The notes under the pieces were generated by a model. It did no database searches and was not told the origin of the DNA. It saw only the letters and a list, made by a program, of their open reading frames with translations. The position numbers and the translations under genes are program-made. Below are positions 30,678 through 39,185 of a stretch of 64,000 nucleotides of DNA, piece by piece (position 1 is the stretch's first letter; every line of letters begins with the position of its first letter). The stretch comes from Roseateles sp. SL47 (GTDB lineage: Bacteria > Pseudomonadota > Gammaproteobacteria > Burkholderiales > Burkholderiaceae_C). The DNA is taken from positions 6,262,001 to 6,326,000 of the forward strand of contig NZ_CP113068.1 in the NCBI RefSeq assembly GCF_026625885.1. Reading direction: 5' to 3'.

Positions 30678-31295
30678 ATGAAATTCGTCGCTTTTGAGCG
30701 CAAGCTGCAGGGGACCGGAGCGAGCCGCCGCCTGCGTCACGCCGGCAAGGTGCCCGGTATTGTGTACGGTGCTGGTGAGCCCGCTTCCATCGAGCTGGAC
30801 CACAACGCCCTGTTCCACGCCCTGAAGAAGGAAGCTTTCCACAGCTCCCTGCTGGACATGGAACTGAACGGCGCCACCACCAAGGTGCTGCTGCGTGACT
30901 ACCAGATGCACCCGTACAAGCAGCAAGTGCTGCACGTGGACTTCCAGCGCGTGGACGCCACCACCAAGATCACCAAGAAGGTGCCGCTGCACTTCGTGGG
31001 TGAAGCCGAATCGCCGGCTGTGAAGACCGACAAGGGCACCGTGAACCACGTGGTGACCGAGCTGGAAATCACCTGCCTGGCCCAGCAGCTGCCCGAGTTC
31101 ATCGAAGTTGACCTGAGCAACCTGACCATGGGTCACTCGGTGCACGTGAACGACCTGAAGCTGGCCAACCACATCAAGATCGTCACCCACGGCAAGCCGA
31201 ACCCCGTGATCGCCACGCCGGTGCCGCCGGTGGTGGAAGAGATCGTGGTCGCCGCAGCTCCGGCTCCGGAAGCCAAGGGCAAGAAGAAGAAGTAA
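30678..31295 (+). CDS. rplY: 50S ribosomal protein L25/Ctc
   Basis: Encodes 205 residues of the long L25 (TL5/Ctc) type, which binds 5S r[23 protein letters not shown] starts the L25 domain. The C-terminal Ctc domain follows ([20 protein letters not shown]), and the protein ends in a Lys-rich tail. Shine-Dalgarno ggag lies eight bases before ATG 30678. It is between prs and pth, the usual arrangement. Confidence 0.97.
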   Translation: MKFVAFERKLQGTGASRRLRHAGKVPGIVYGAGEPASIELDHNALFHALKKEAFHSSLLDMELNGATTKVLLRDYQMHPYKQQVLHVDFQRVDATTKITKKVPLHFVGEAESPAVKTDKGTVNHVVTELEITCLAQQLPEFIEVDLSNLTMGHSVHVNDLKLANHIKIVTHGKPNPVIATPVPPVVEEIVVAAAPAPEAKGKKKK

Positions 31296-31343
31296 TCTTC
31301 TTGCGGTTCCCCCCAAGGGAACGCCCTCTTCAGAGGGCAGCAG

Positions 31344-31368
31344 AGGCCCCGCTCAGCGGGGCCTTTTT
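31344..31368 (+). terminator. Intrinsic terminator after rplY
   Basis: aggccccgc (31344-31352) pairs with gcggggcct (31356-31364) around tca, followed by T 31364-31368. It lies between rplY and pth. Confidence 0.9.
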
Positions 31369-31396
31369 CATGCCCGCTCCACTCGATAATCACCCC

Positions 31397-32329
31397 ATGA
31401 TTCGACTCTTTGTTGGCCTGGGCAATCCCGGCACCGAATACGAAGACACCCGCCACAACGCCGGGTTCTGGTGGATCGACACGCTGGCACGCGGCCTCGG
31501 GGCCACGCTGCAGGCGGACCGCAACTACCACGGCCTGGTGGCCCGGGTGAACAACGCGCCGGGCGCGGCCGGTCCCATCTGGCTGCTGCAACCGATGACC
31601 TACATGAATCTGTCGGGCAAGTCGGTGGCGGCCTTGGCCCGATTCTTCAAGATCGCCCCCGAGCAGATCCTCGCCATCCATGACGAGCTGGACATCCCCC
31701 CGGGCGAGATGAAGTTCAAGCAAGGCGGCGGCAACGGGGGCCACAACGGCTTGAAGGACATGCAGGCGCAACTGGGCTCGCCCAACTTCTGGCGCCTGCG
31801 GCTGGGCATCGGTCATCCGGGCCACAAGGCAGAGGTGGCCAACTATGTGCTGCGCAAGCCCCCGCTGGCCGAACGGCAGTTGATCGACGACTGCATCGGC
31901 AAGTCCATGGAGGCGCTGCCCTACATGCTGCAAGGCGAGTTGGCCAAGGCGCTCACCAAGATCCATGCCAAACCGCCGCGGCCGAAGCCGCCGCGGCCGG
32001 AACCGGGCGCTGGCAAGGAATCTGGCGCTGGCAAGGGCTCGGACACCAGCCAAGCATCAGCGGCTGAGAAGGCATCGGGGGGGGACAAGGCGCTCGGCGC
32101 CGCGAGGGGATCCCATACTGGTCAGGCATCGGACGACCATAAGGGCGACCATAAGGGCGACCCCAAGGTCAACAACAAGGGTGACCACATGGCCGGCCAC
32201 CAGGCCGAAAGCCAGGCTCAAAGCCAAGCCCAGAGCCAAGCCGAAAACCAAGCCGACAGCCAGGCCGAGCACCAGGCCGACCACCGGGGCGACCACCGGG
32301 GCGAAAAGCCAGGCCCACACAGCGTCTGA
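31397..32329 (+). CDS. pth: Peptidyl-tRNA hydrolase with a long repetitive C-terminal tail
   Basis: Encodes 310 residues; bacterial Pth is usually about 195. It frees tRNA from peptidyl-tRNA dropped by ribosomes. The core is complete: [20 protein letters not shown] (catalytic His near residue 20), [20 protein letters not shown] and [12 protein letters not shown]. From about residue 195 comes a hydrophilic tail of 110 residues, first Lys/Pro then Gly/Ser/Lys. It ends with short repeats such as [17 protein letters not shown] and DHRGDHRGE. The tail has no recognisable domain. ATG 31397 is the conserved start. Confidence 0.95.
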   Translation: MIRLFVGLGNPGTEYEDTRHNAGFWWIDTLARGLGATLQADRNYHGLVARVNNAPGAAGPIWLLQPMTYMNLSGKSVAALARFFKIAPEQILAIHDELDIPPGEMKFKQGGGNGGHNGLKDMQAQLGSPNFWRLRLGIGHPGHKAEVANYVLRKPPLAERQLIDDCIGKSMEALPYMLQGELAKALTKIHAKPPRPKPPRPEPGAGKESGAGKGSDTSQASAAEKASGGDKALGAARGSHTGQASDDHKGDHKGDPKVNNKGDHMAGHQAESQAQSQAQSQAENQADSQAEHQADHRGDHRGEKPGPHSV

Positions 32330-32333
32330 CGCC

Positions 32334-32975
32334 ATGCGCCCCACCCGTCTCTTCCTGACCGCCCTGCTGTCCGCAGCCTTGCTGGGCGCACCAGGGGCGG
32401 GGTGGGCGCAGGACCGGACCCAACGCTACTACCGCTGCGGCCCCAAAGGCCAGGACTTGCGCGACACCCCCTGCCCGGCCGGTGCGGCTGGCAGCGCGGT
32501 TGATCTGCCGGAAGACACGGTCACGCCCGATCAAGTGCGTGCGGCTCGTCAGCGCACTCAGCAGGAAGCCAGAGACCTGGACACGCTGCAGCGGGCCCGG
32601 GAGAAATCCGATGCGCAGGCGCGCACGGGGGCGGCGGGCATCAACGGGCTGAGCACCTTGCGGCCCAGCGCTGAACCAGCGTCGCGTCAGGCGCGGGACA
32701 AACCCAAGCCCAAGCCGCCGAAGGGGCCGGCAGCGCCGAAGCCCCCAAAGCAGCCGAAGCCGCCCAAAGAGCCCAAAGAGCCCAAAGAGCCCAAAGAGCC
32801 TAAGGAGTCTAAAGCCCCCAAGGCACCAAAAGCTCCCAAGACCCAGGAGTCGCAAAACGGGGCTCAGGCGTCCGACCCGCCCAAGCAGTCAGTTGGCGCC
32901 AGCAAACCCAAGGCACCCAAGAGCCCAAGGCGACCCAAAAATCCCGAGGCACTGGCGGAGGGCCAAGCACCGTAG
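32334..32975 (+). CDS. Secreted DUF4124-like protein with Lys/Pro/Glu repeats
   Basis: Encodes 213 residues. A signal peptide (MRPTRLFLTALLSAALLGAP, ending GWAQ) is followed by YYRCGPKGQDLRDTPCPAG, which resembles the short two-Cys DUF4124 domain. A predicted helix (RQRTQQEARDLDTLQRAREK) follows. After that a tail is built of KPPK and KEP units, including five consecutive PKE triplets around 32766-32805. Function is unknown. It starts five bases after the pth stop and may be co-transcribed. Confidence 0.7.
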   Translation: MRPTRLFLTALLSAALLGAPGAGWAQDRTQRYYRCGPKGQDLRDTPCPAGAAGSAVDLPEDTVTPDQVRAARQRTQQEARDLDTLQRAREKSDAQARTGAAGINGLSTLRPSAEPASRQARDKPKPKPPKGPAAPKPPKQPKPPKEPKEPKEPKEPKESKAPKAPKAPKTQESQNGAQASDPPKQSVGASKPKAPKSPRRPKNPEALAEGQAP

Positions 32976-33069
32976 CACCCGGTCCCAAGCCTCTACCTCT
33001 GCCTCTGCCTCTGCCTCTTCCTATTCCTCTGCCACTGTCCAGCCCCGACCCCCTGCCCGTTAGAATGCG
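32976..33069. repeat. Hexanucleotide repeat upstream of the cobalamin riboswitch
   Basis: About six imperfect copies of ctctgc (32995-33034) lie in an otherwise gene-free stretch between the DUF4124-like gene and the riboswitch. No gene is seen here. Repeat-number changes could alter spacing upstream of btuB. Confidence 0.5.
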
Positions 33070-33354
33070 CCTTGTTGGTGCTCGTGCAGGCATTGCGCCT
33101 GTGCAGTTAAACGGGAATCAGGAAGCCGATGCTCCATCGGAGCGTCAGCCAACCTGAGCTGTCCCCGCAACGGTAAGTGGCCGCCGGCCCTGCCGATCAC
33201 AGGCACGCGTTGTGGCCGCCCTTTCTTGATGACGGGGCCTCTGGCCCGACGCGGGTCTGTGCTCAGCCTCCGGCACTGTCTGTCCTCATGTCCACTGGTG
33301 CTCGCACTGGGAAGGACGCAGGCATCGCGCCACCAGCCCGGATACCGGCCAACA
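33070..33354 (+). ncRNA. Cobalamin riboswitch
   Basis: Conserved elements appear in order: ttaaacgggaatcagg (33107-33122), gtccccgcaacggtaa (33161-33176), the ccactg...gggaagg element (33292-33315) and the B12 box agcccggataccggcc (33335-33350). About 115 bases separate the second and third elements, so the peripheral arm is longer than usual. Downstream, ggccag (33358-33363) and ctggcc (33376-33381) can pair and lie beside aggagg (33354-33359). It precedes btuB and probably represses the whole B12 cluster when cobalamin is plentiful. Confidence 0.93.
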
Positions 33355-33436
33355 GGAGGCCAGTTGCGCAAGCGGCTGGCCGTGTCACGGGTGCCTGCGG
33401 GGAAGCTGGCGTCCGTATCGCCTGCTGATTGCCTAC

Positions 33437-35557
33437 ATGTCCCGCTGTTTCCTGAGCGTCCGGCCCCGCGCCCGCTCGCTGCTTGCGCTTGCCCCTCTCA
33501 CACTGGGCTGCACGCTGGCCGCTCATGCGCTCGCCGCTGACACGTCTGCTGCAGCTTCTGCGGTAGCCACCTCGGCTGTTTCGACAGCGGCTTCTAATGC
33601 GGCTTCTAATGCCGCTTCCTCGGCTGCTTCCACTGCTACTTCAACTGCTGCTTCTACTGCCGCCTCCATTTCGGCTCCCACCGTTGCTACGACAGCAGCT
33701 GTTGACGCCACACCGACCGACGTCGCCGCGAACGCCTCCCGCTCCACGAACACCACCTTGCCGCTTGCATCGCCGTCCCACAAGCTCGACGAAGTCACCG
33801 TCACCGGCTCCCGAAGCCCCATGCGCCTGGCCGATGTGCTGGGGGACCTGACCCTGATCAGCCGCGCCGACATCGAGAAGCAGGGCTATGGAAGCCTGCC
33901 GGATCTGCTGCGCAATGTGGCCGGCATAGAAATGACCCGCAACGGCAGCGCTGGCGCCAACACCAGCCTCTTTGTGCGCGGCGCCGAAACCCGTCACACC
34001 GTGGTGTTGATCGACGGCGTACGCATCGACTCCCAATCCACCGGCGGCGCGGACTGGCAGAACATTCCCCTGTCTCAGATCGACCGGGTCGAAGTACTCA
34101 AGGGCCCCGCCAGCGCCTTGTATGGCTCCGACGCCATCGGCGGCGTGGTGCAGATCTTCACCCGCCGCGGCAATGGCCGCACGCAGGTGGAACTGGGCAT
34201 CGGTGCCGGCAACCTGGGCACCAGCCGAGCGGATGCCAGCATCACCGGGGGCACCCGCCAGTTCGACTATGCCGCCACCCTGGCGGTGGACCGCGGCACC
34301 GGCTTCAACAACTATGTACGCACCGGCACCAGCAGCTCCAATCCGGACAAGGACGGCTGGCGCAACTACAGCGGCAGCCTGCGGCTGGGCGGACAACTCA
34401 GCGCCGACCATCGCCTGGAGGCCGTGGCCTTCAAGAGCCGCACCAACAGCGCTTACGACGCCAGCAAAACGGCGGACGACCGCAACATCACCACCACCGA
34501 AGCCGGCCGCCTGGCCTGGACCGGGCAATGGTCGACCGCCCTCTCCACCGAGCTGAGCCTGTCCGAATCCCGTTCCGAGCTTGAAACCAAGCCGACGTCC
34601 CTCTACCTCACCCAGACCCGGCTGCGCACCGCCACACTGCAGAGCTTCTACCGGCTGGACGAGCATCAGCAGATCAACGCCCTGCTGGAACGGCGTGAAG
34701 ACCGTTTGGTCAACGGCAGTCTGGTCCGCCAGGGCAAGGACACCCGCAGCGACAACGCCGTAGGCCTGAGCTATCTGCTCACCGCAGGCGCCGCCAGCCT
34801 GCAGGTGCATGGCCGGCATGACGATGACCAGCAGTTCGGCGGCGCCAACACCGGCACGCTGGCGGCGGGTTATCGGTTGGGCGCCGGCTGGCGGGCCACC
34901 GCTTCGGCCGGCAACGCCTTCCGCGCGCCCACGCTCTACCAGCGCGGCAGCATCTATGGTCCGGACCTCAGCCAGCCCGGCGTGGAGGCCCTGCGTCCCG
35001 AGCGGGCCCACAGCGGGGAACTGGGCCTTCACTGGTCCGACGACCGTTACGACCTCGGCATCACCACCTACCGCAACAAGGTGCGCGACCTGATCGCCTT
35101 TGGTGCGGCCGGCACCTGCCCCTCGAGCACCGGCTGTTATGGCAACGTCTCCCGCGCCACGCTGCGTGGCACCAGCCTGAAGGCCGGCGCCCAGCTCGGC
35201 ATGGTGCATCTCAGCGGACATCTGGATTTCAGCGACCCGACCGACGACAGCACCGGCAACACCCTCATCCGCCGCGCACGCCGCTTCGGCAGCCTGCGGG
35301 CCGACACCCAACTGGCCGCATGGACCCTGGGCGCGACCTTGCAGGCGTCCGGTAAGCGCTGGAATGACGCCACCAACAAGACGCGTCTGGGCGGATATGG
35401 GCTCGTGAATCTCGACGTGCAACGCAGCATCACCCGGGACTGGCGGGTGCAGTTGAACATCGACAATGCCTTCAACCGCAGCTACCAGACAACCACCTAC
35501 TACGCCCAGGCGCCACGCACCTGGATGCTGACCCTTCGGTATGCGCCTTCGTTCTGA
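33437..35557 (+). CDS. btuB: TonB-dependent vitamin B12 receptor BtuB
   Basis: Encodes 706 residues. It imports cobalamins or cobinamides across the outer membrane. A signal peptide is followed by an unusual linker of about 70 residues made of Ala/Ser/Thr repeats (AASNAASNAASSAAS). Next comes the TonB box (LDEVTVTGSR) and plug domain (NVAGIEMTRNGSAGANTSLF, LYGSDAIGGVVQIFTRRG). The barrel ends with an aromatic residue (LRYAPSF). The gene follows a cobalamin riboswitch, which supports B12 as substrate. No clear Shine-Dalgarno lies before ATG 33437. Confidence 0.93.
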   Translation: MSRCFLSVRPRARSLLALAPLTLGCTLAAHALAADTSAAASAVATSAVSTAASNAASNAASSAASTATSTAASTAASISAPTVATTAAVDATPTDVAANASRSTNTTLPLASPSHKLDEVTVTGSRSPMRLADVLGDLTLISRADIEKQGYGSLPDLLRNVAGIEMTRNGSAGANTSLFVRGAETRHTVVLIDGVRIDSQSTGGADWQNIPLSQIDRVEVLKGPASALYGSDAIGGVVQIFTRRGNGRTQVELGIGAGNLGTSRADASITGGTRQFDYAATLAVDRGTGFNNYVRTGTSSSNPDKDGWRNYSGSLRLGGQLSADHRLEAVAFKSRTNSAYDASKTADDRNITTTEAGRLAWTGQWSTALSTELSLSESRSELETKPTSLYLTQTRLRTATLQSFYRLDEHQQINALLERREDRLVNGSLVRQGKDTRSDNAVGLSYLLTAGAASLQVHGRHDDDQQFGGANTGTLAAGYRLGAGWRATASAGNAFRAPTLYQRGSIYGPDLSQPGVEALRPERAHSGELGLHWSDDRYDLGITTYRNKVRDLIAFGAAGTCPSSTGCYGNVSRATLRGTSLKAGAQLGMVHLSGHLDFSDPTDDSTGNTLIRRARRFGSLRADTQLAAWTLGATLQASGKRWNDATNKTRLGGYGLVNLDVQRSITRDWRVQLNIDNAFNRSYQTTTYYAQAPRTWMLTLRYAPSF

Positions 35558-35623
35558 CTTCCACATCCCCACTGCACCGTGCCGGATTCCGGCCCGACAG
35601 CGGTAAGCCCAAGGACCTCTCTC

Positions 35624-36181
35624 ATGGCGGCACATCAGCTCATCGTCGGCGGCCAGCGCAGCGGCAAGTCGCGGCAGGCCGAGCGGCTGGCGCAACGGTG
35701 GCTGGCCACGCCCGGTCACCAGGTCAGCATCATCGCCACCGCATTGGCCCATGACGAGGAGATGCGGCAGCGCATCGCACACCATCAGGCGGAGCGGCCC
35801 AAGGGCTTTGAAACGCTGGAGGAGCCCTTGCAGTTGAGCGAGGCCCTGCGGCAGCACGCCTCTCCCCGTCGCCTGTTGGTGGTGGACTGCCTGACGCTGT
35901 GGCTCACCAACTGGCTGATGCCGATGACCGGCGAGCCGCGCCTGGAGGACTGGCGCACCGAATGCGCCGCCTTGCAGCAGTTGCTGCCCTCCCTGTCTTC
36001 GCCGGTGATTTTTGTCTCCAACGAAGTGGGCTGGGGTGTGATGCCCATGGGGCGTGAGGTGCGGGCCTATGTGGATGAACTCGGCCGCCTCAACCAGCTG
36101 GTGGCACGCCAGTGCGCCGAACTGACCCTGATGGTGGCCGGCCAGCCTTGGACACGGCCGGTGGTGAAGGACAAGGAATGA
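35624..36181 (+). CDS. cobU: Adenosylcobinamide kinase / adenosylcobinamide-phosphate guanylyltransferase
   Basis: Encodes 185 residues. It phosphorylates adenosylcobinamide and adds GMP in nucleotide-loop assembly. The P-loop is GGQRSGKSRQAE near the start. LLVVDCLTLWLTNWL and FVSNEVGWGVMPMGREVRAY are family hallmarks. I chose ATG 35624 (aagga upstream) over a GTG at 35579. Its stop overlaps the btuF ATG (atga). Confidence 0.95.
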   Translation: MAAHQLIVGGQRSGKSRQAERLAQRWLATPGHQVSIIATALAHDEEMRQRIAHHQAERPKGFETLEEPLQLSEALRQHASPRRLLVVDCLTLWLTNWLMPMTGEPRLEDWRTECAALQQLLPSLSSPVIFVSNEVGWGVMPMGREVRAYVDELGRLNQLVARQCAELTLMVAGQPWTRPVVKDKE

Positions 36182-37323
36182 AGCGTTTGTGTGATTGGCC
36201 GATGATGGCGACATCGATCCCGGCCTGCGCCGGGGTGCGGCCCCATGGGATTGCACAGGTGCTCCGAGGGATGCTCCAACGGGCCTTCCGACTCGTGCTC
36301 CTTCCACCAATTTCTCAGTCGATCGATGAGCGGATTCGTCAGCGGGTGAGCCCTCGGATCAGTCAGCGCATGACTCAGCGCATCCCGCAGTGGATCACCC
36401 AGGCGACGCCAGTTGCGCTGACAGGGGTCCTCGCCTGCCTGGTCGGCACCGCCGTCCACGCCGCGCCCATCACCCTCAAGGACGATCGCGGCAGCACCGT
36501 CACGCTGCCGGACACTCCCCGGCGCATCATCAGCCTGCTGCCTTCCCTCACCGAGACGGTCTGCGAGCTGGGCGACTGCGACAAGCTGGTGGGCGTCGAC
36601 CGCTATTCCAACCACCCCGCCCGCACCCAGGCGCTGCCCAAGCTCGGTGGCCTGGACGACACCAGCATCGAGATGCTGGTCTCCCTGAAGCCGGACGTGG
36701 TGCTGCTGGGGGTGTCAGCCCGCGTGATCGATCGACTGGAGTCGCTGGGGCTGAAGGTCGTGGCGCTGGAACCCAGGAGCATGGCCGATGTGCAGCGCGT
36801 GCTGGGCAAGGTGGGCCAGGTGCTCAACCGGCCGGAAGAGGCGCGCCGCCTTTGGAACCGCATCGATGGCCATATTGCCCAGAGCGCCGCCACCCTGCCC
36901 CCAGCCGCACGCGGGCTGAGCGTGTATTACGAAGTGGACGCCGGCCCCTACGGCGCTGGCAGCAATTCCTTCATCGGTGAGATCCTCACCCGCCTGGGCG
37001 CCCGCAACATCCTGCCTCCGGAACTGGGGCCCTTCCCCAAGCTGAATCCTGAATTCATCGTCCGCGCCGATCCGCAGGTGATCATGATCGGGCAGCGCAA
37101 TGCGCTGGGTCTGCCACAACGCCCGGGCTGGGCAGGCATTCGCGCGGTGAAGCAGCAGCGCATCTGCGTCTGGGTGCCGGCGGAATCGGATGTGCTGGTG
37201 CGCCCCGGCCCCCGCATGTCAGAAGCCGCCGCCCTGATGGCCCGCTGTCTGCGGGACGCTGCAGCCGGCCCGGTGGCCTGGCCCTCGGTGCCCTTCAATG
37301 CACCGCCCGGAGGCATGCGCTGA
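36178..37323 (+). CDS. btuF: Periplasmic B12-binding protein BtuF
   Basis: This is the ABC transporter solute-binding protein for corrinoids. The mature part starts after the signal peptide (ALTGVLACLVGTAVHAAPI) and has RIISLLPSLTETVCELG, VGVDRYSNHP, a central helix, and IGEILTRLGARNILP. If translation starts at ATG 36178, which overlaps the cobU stop, the protein has 381 residues with 64 extra residues before the signal. ATG 36370 gives a standard 317-residue precursor. The extra segment contains Gln/Arg/Ile/Ser repeats (ISQRMTQRIPQ). The overlap favours the first start, the export signal the second. Confidence 0.92.
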   Translation: MKRLCDWPMMATSIPACAGVRPHGIAQVLRGMLQRAFRLVLLPPISQSIDERIRQRVSPRISQRMTQRIPQWITQATPVALTGVLACLVGTAVHAAPITLKDDRGSTVTLPDTPRRIISLLPSLTETVCELGDCDKLVGVDRYSNHPARTQALPKLGGLDDTSIEMLVSLKPDVVLLGVSARVIDRLESLGLKVVALEPRSMADVQRVLGKVGQVLNRPEEARRLWNRIDGHIAQSAATLPPAARGLSVYYEVDAGPYGAGSNSFIGEILTRLGARNILPPELGPFPKLNPEFIVRADPQVIMIGQRNALGLPQRPGWAGIRAVKQQRICVWVPAESDVLVRPGPRMSEAAALMARCLRDAAAGPVAWPSVPFNAPPGGMR

Positions 37324-38342
37324 TGCCTCCGATGAGCACCCGCACCACCATCCAGCTGGCGGCCCTCCTCCTGCTGGGGGCGGTGCTGCTGGGCCTCGGC
37401 CTGGCGGTTGGCAGCACGGGCTGGAGCCCCTGGTTCGGTGCGCATCAGGGCTGGCCGGATGAGACGATGCGCCAGATCCTCTGGGACATCCGCGCCCCTC
37501 GTTCCATCGGTGCCTGGCTGGCTGGCGCGCTGCTGGCGCTGGCGGGCGCCATGGCCCAGGGCCTGTTTCGCAATCCGCTGGCCGACCCCTACCTGCTGGG
37601 CTGCTCGGCCGGCGCATCACTCGGTGTGGCGGCTCTGCTCTTTGCCATCGGCCTGTCCCCCACCGCCACCGCGCTGGCGCTGCGCATTGGCATGACCGGC
37701 GCGGCCTTCAGCGGTGCGGTGCTGGCCGTGGTGCTCTCCTTGCTGCTGGCGCGCGGCGTCGAGCACGGGCTGCGCCTGCTGCTGGCCGGTGTGGTGGTGG
37801 GTGTCGTGCTTGGCTCCGGCGCGGCCCTGCTGACGCTGATCAATCCGGATGCGCTGCGCGCCATGCAGGCGTTCATGCTGGGCAGCACCGGGTTTGTGGG
37901 CTGGAGCGCCGTGCAGGTGATGGCTTCGGTGCTGGTGCTGTGCCTGCTGGTGGGCCTGGGCTGCAGCCGGGTGCTGGATGCGCTCACGCTGGGTGAAGAC
38001 ACCGCGCGATCGCTGGGCCAGCGGCTCACGCTGATTCGCTTGCTGCTGATTGCCGCGCTCTCGCTCGCGACCGGCGCAGCGGTGGCGCAGTGCGGACTCA
38101 TTGCCTTTGTCGGACTGATTGCACCGCATCTGGTGCGCAGCTGGGGCCCCACCACCCATGGCGCCTTGCTGCTGTTGTCCCCGCTGACCGGCGGGGCGCT
38201 GCTGCTGAGCGCGGATATCGGCGCACGCTGGATGATGGCTCCGCAGGAGTTGCCGGTGGGCATCATCACCGCGCTGCTGGGCGGCAGCTACCTGCTGTGG
38301 CTGATGCATCGGCGTGGCAGCGCCTTGGGAGCCACGCGATGA
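37323..38342 (+). CDS. btuC: B12 ABC transporter permease BtuC
   Basis: Encodes 339 residues of the FecCD permease family with about ten membrane helices. Characteristic motifs are RAPRSIGAWLAGALLALAGA, GLFRNPLADPYLLGCSAGAS and the coupling region GLIAFVGLIAPHLVR. The ATG overlaps the btuF stop by one base and its end overlaps btuD by four bases. With BtuF and BtuD it forms the inner-membrane importer. Confidence 0.95.
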   Translation: MPPMSTRTTIQLAALLLLGAVLLGLGLAVGSTGWSPWFGAHQGWPDETMRQILWDIRAPRSIGAWLAGALLALAGAMAQGLFRNPLADPYLLGCSAGASLGVAALLFAIGLSPTATALALRIGMTGAAFSGAVLAVVLSLLLARGVEHGLRLLLAGVVVGVVLGSGAALLTLINPDALRAMQAFMLGSTGFVGWSAVQVMASVLVLCLLVGLGCSRVLDALTLGEDTARSLGQRLTLIRLLLIAALSLATGAAVAQCGLIAFVGLIAPHLVRSWGPTTHGALLLLSPLTGGALLLSADIGARWMMAPQELPVGIITALLGGSYLLWLMHRRGSALGATR

Positions 38343-39175
38343 GCCCGCGGCCTGACCTCCAGGTGGTGCGCAGCGTCAGCCCATCCGCTGCTGATCCGTC
38401 GGCCCGACTGACCCGTGCCCCCCGCCTGCGCATCGAGCTGCAGTCGCTCTTGCTGGGTGAGCGCCCGGTGCTGCAGCCGCTGAGCCTTTCGCCCGCCCCG
38501 CAGGAATGGACGGCCGTGGTGGGCCCCAACGGCGCGGGCAAGTCCACCCTGCTGCGTGCCATGGCCGGCCTGCTGCGCTTCCAGGGCAGCCTGACCCTGG
38601 ACGATCGTGACTGGTCCTCCTGGCCCGCGCGTGAACGGGCCCGCCACCTGGCATGGCTGGGCCAGCACGAGACCACCGCCGAAGAGCTGACGGCCCTGGA
38701 TGTGGTCATGCTGGGCCGCCTGCCGCATCAGCCCTGGCTCGCCCCTGCGAGCGAGGCCGACCATGCCGCCGTGTGGCACGCCATGCAGCAGACCCAAAGC
38801 TGGGAATGGCGACACCGTCCCTTGGGTCGCCTCTCCGGGGGCGAGCGTCAACGGGTGCTGCTGGCGCGTGCGCTGGCGGTGCAGTCCGGTGTGCTGCTGA
38901 TGGACGAACCGCTGGCCCATCTGGACCCGCCGCATCAGAGCGACTGGGTGCAACTGGTGCGCGCACGTGTGGCCGAAGGGGCGGCCATCGTCAGCGTGCT
39001 GCATGAACTCAACATCGCCCTGCAGGCCGATCGCCTCGTGGTGATGGACCAGGGGCGCATCGTCCACCAGGGCGCTCCTCACGACCCCGCCACCCATGCT
39101 GCCCTGCAGACCGTGTTCCACCACCGGCTGCACATCCTGCAGGTGCAGGGCCGCTGGATCGCGCTCAACGCCTGA
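38339..39175 (+). CDS. btuD: B12 ABC transporter ATPase BtuD
   Basis: Encodes 278 residues. Walker A is GPNGAGKST at about 62-70, the Q-loop is LGQHET, the signature LSGGERQRV and Walker B LLMDEPLAHLD. About 30 residues precede the usual ABC domain start. The ATG overlaps the btuC stop (atga). It powers corrinoid import. Confidence 0.95.
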   Translation: MSPRPDLQVVRSVSPSAADPSARLTRAPRLRIELQSLLLGERPVLQPLSLSPAPQEWTAVVGPNGAGKSTLLRAMAGLLRFQGSLTLDDRDWSSWPARERARHLAWLGQHETTAEELTALDVVMLGRLPHQPWLAPASEADHAAVWHAMQQTQSWEWRHRPLGRLSGGERQRVLLARALAVQSGVLLMDEPLAHLDPPHQSDWVQLVRARVAEGAAIVSVLHELNIALQADRLVVMDQGRIVHQGAPHDPATHAALQTVFHHRLHILQVQGRWIALNA

Positions 39176-39185
39176 AGACCTGACC

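Noticed and set aside
33641..36310. Frame of 889 residues on the minus strand opposite btuB and cobU
   Set aside because: The plus-strand genes are clearly recognisable. The antisense frame has no protein-like features.
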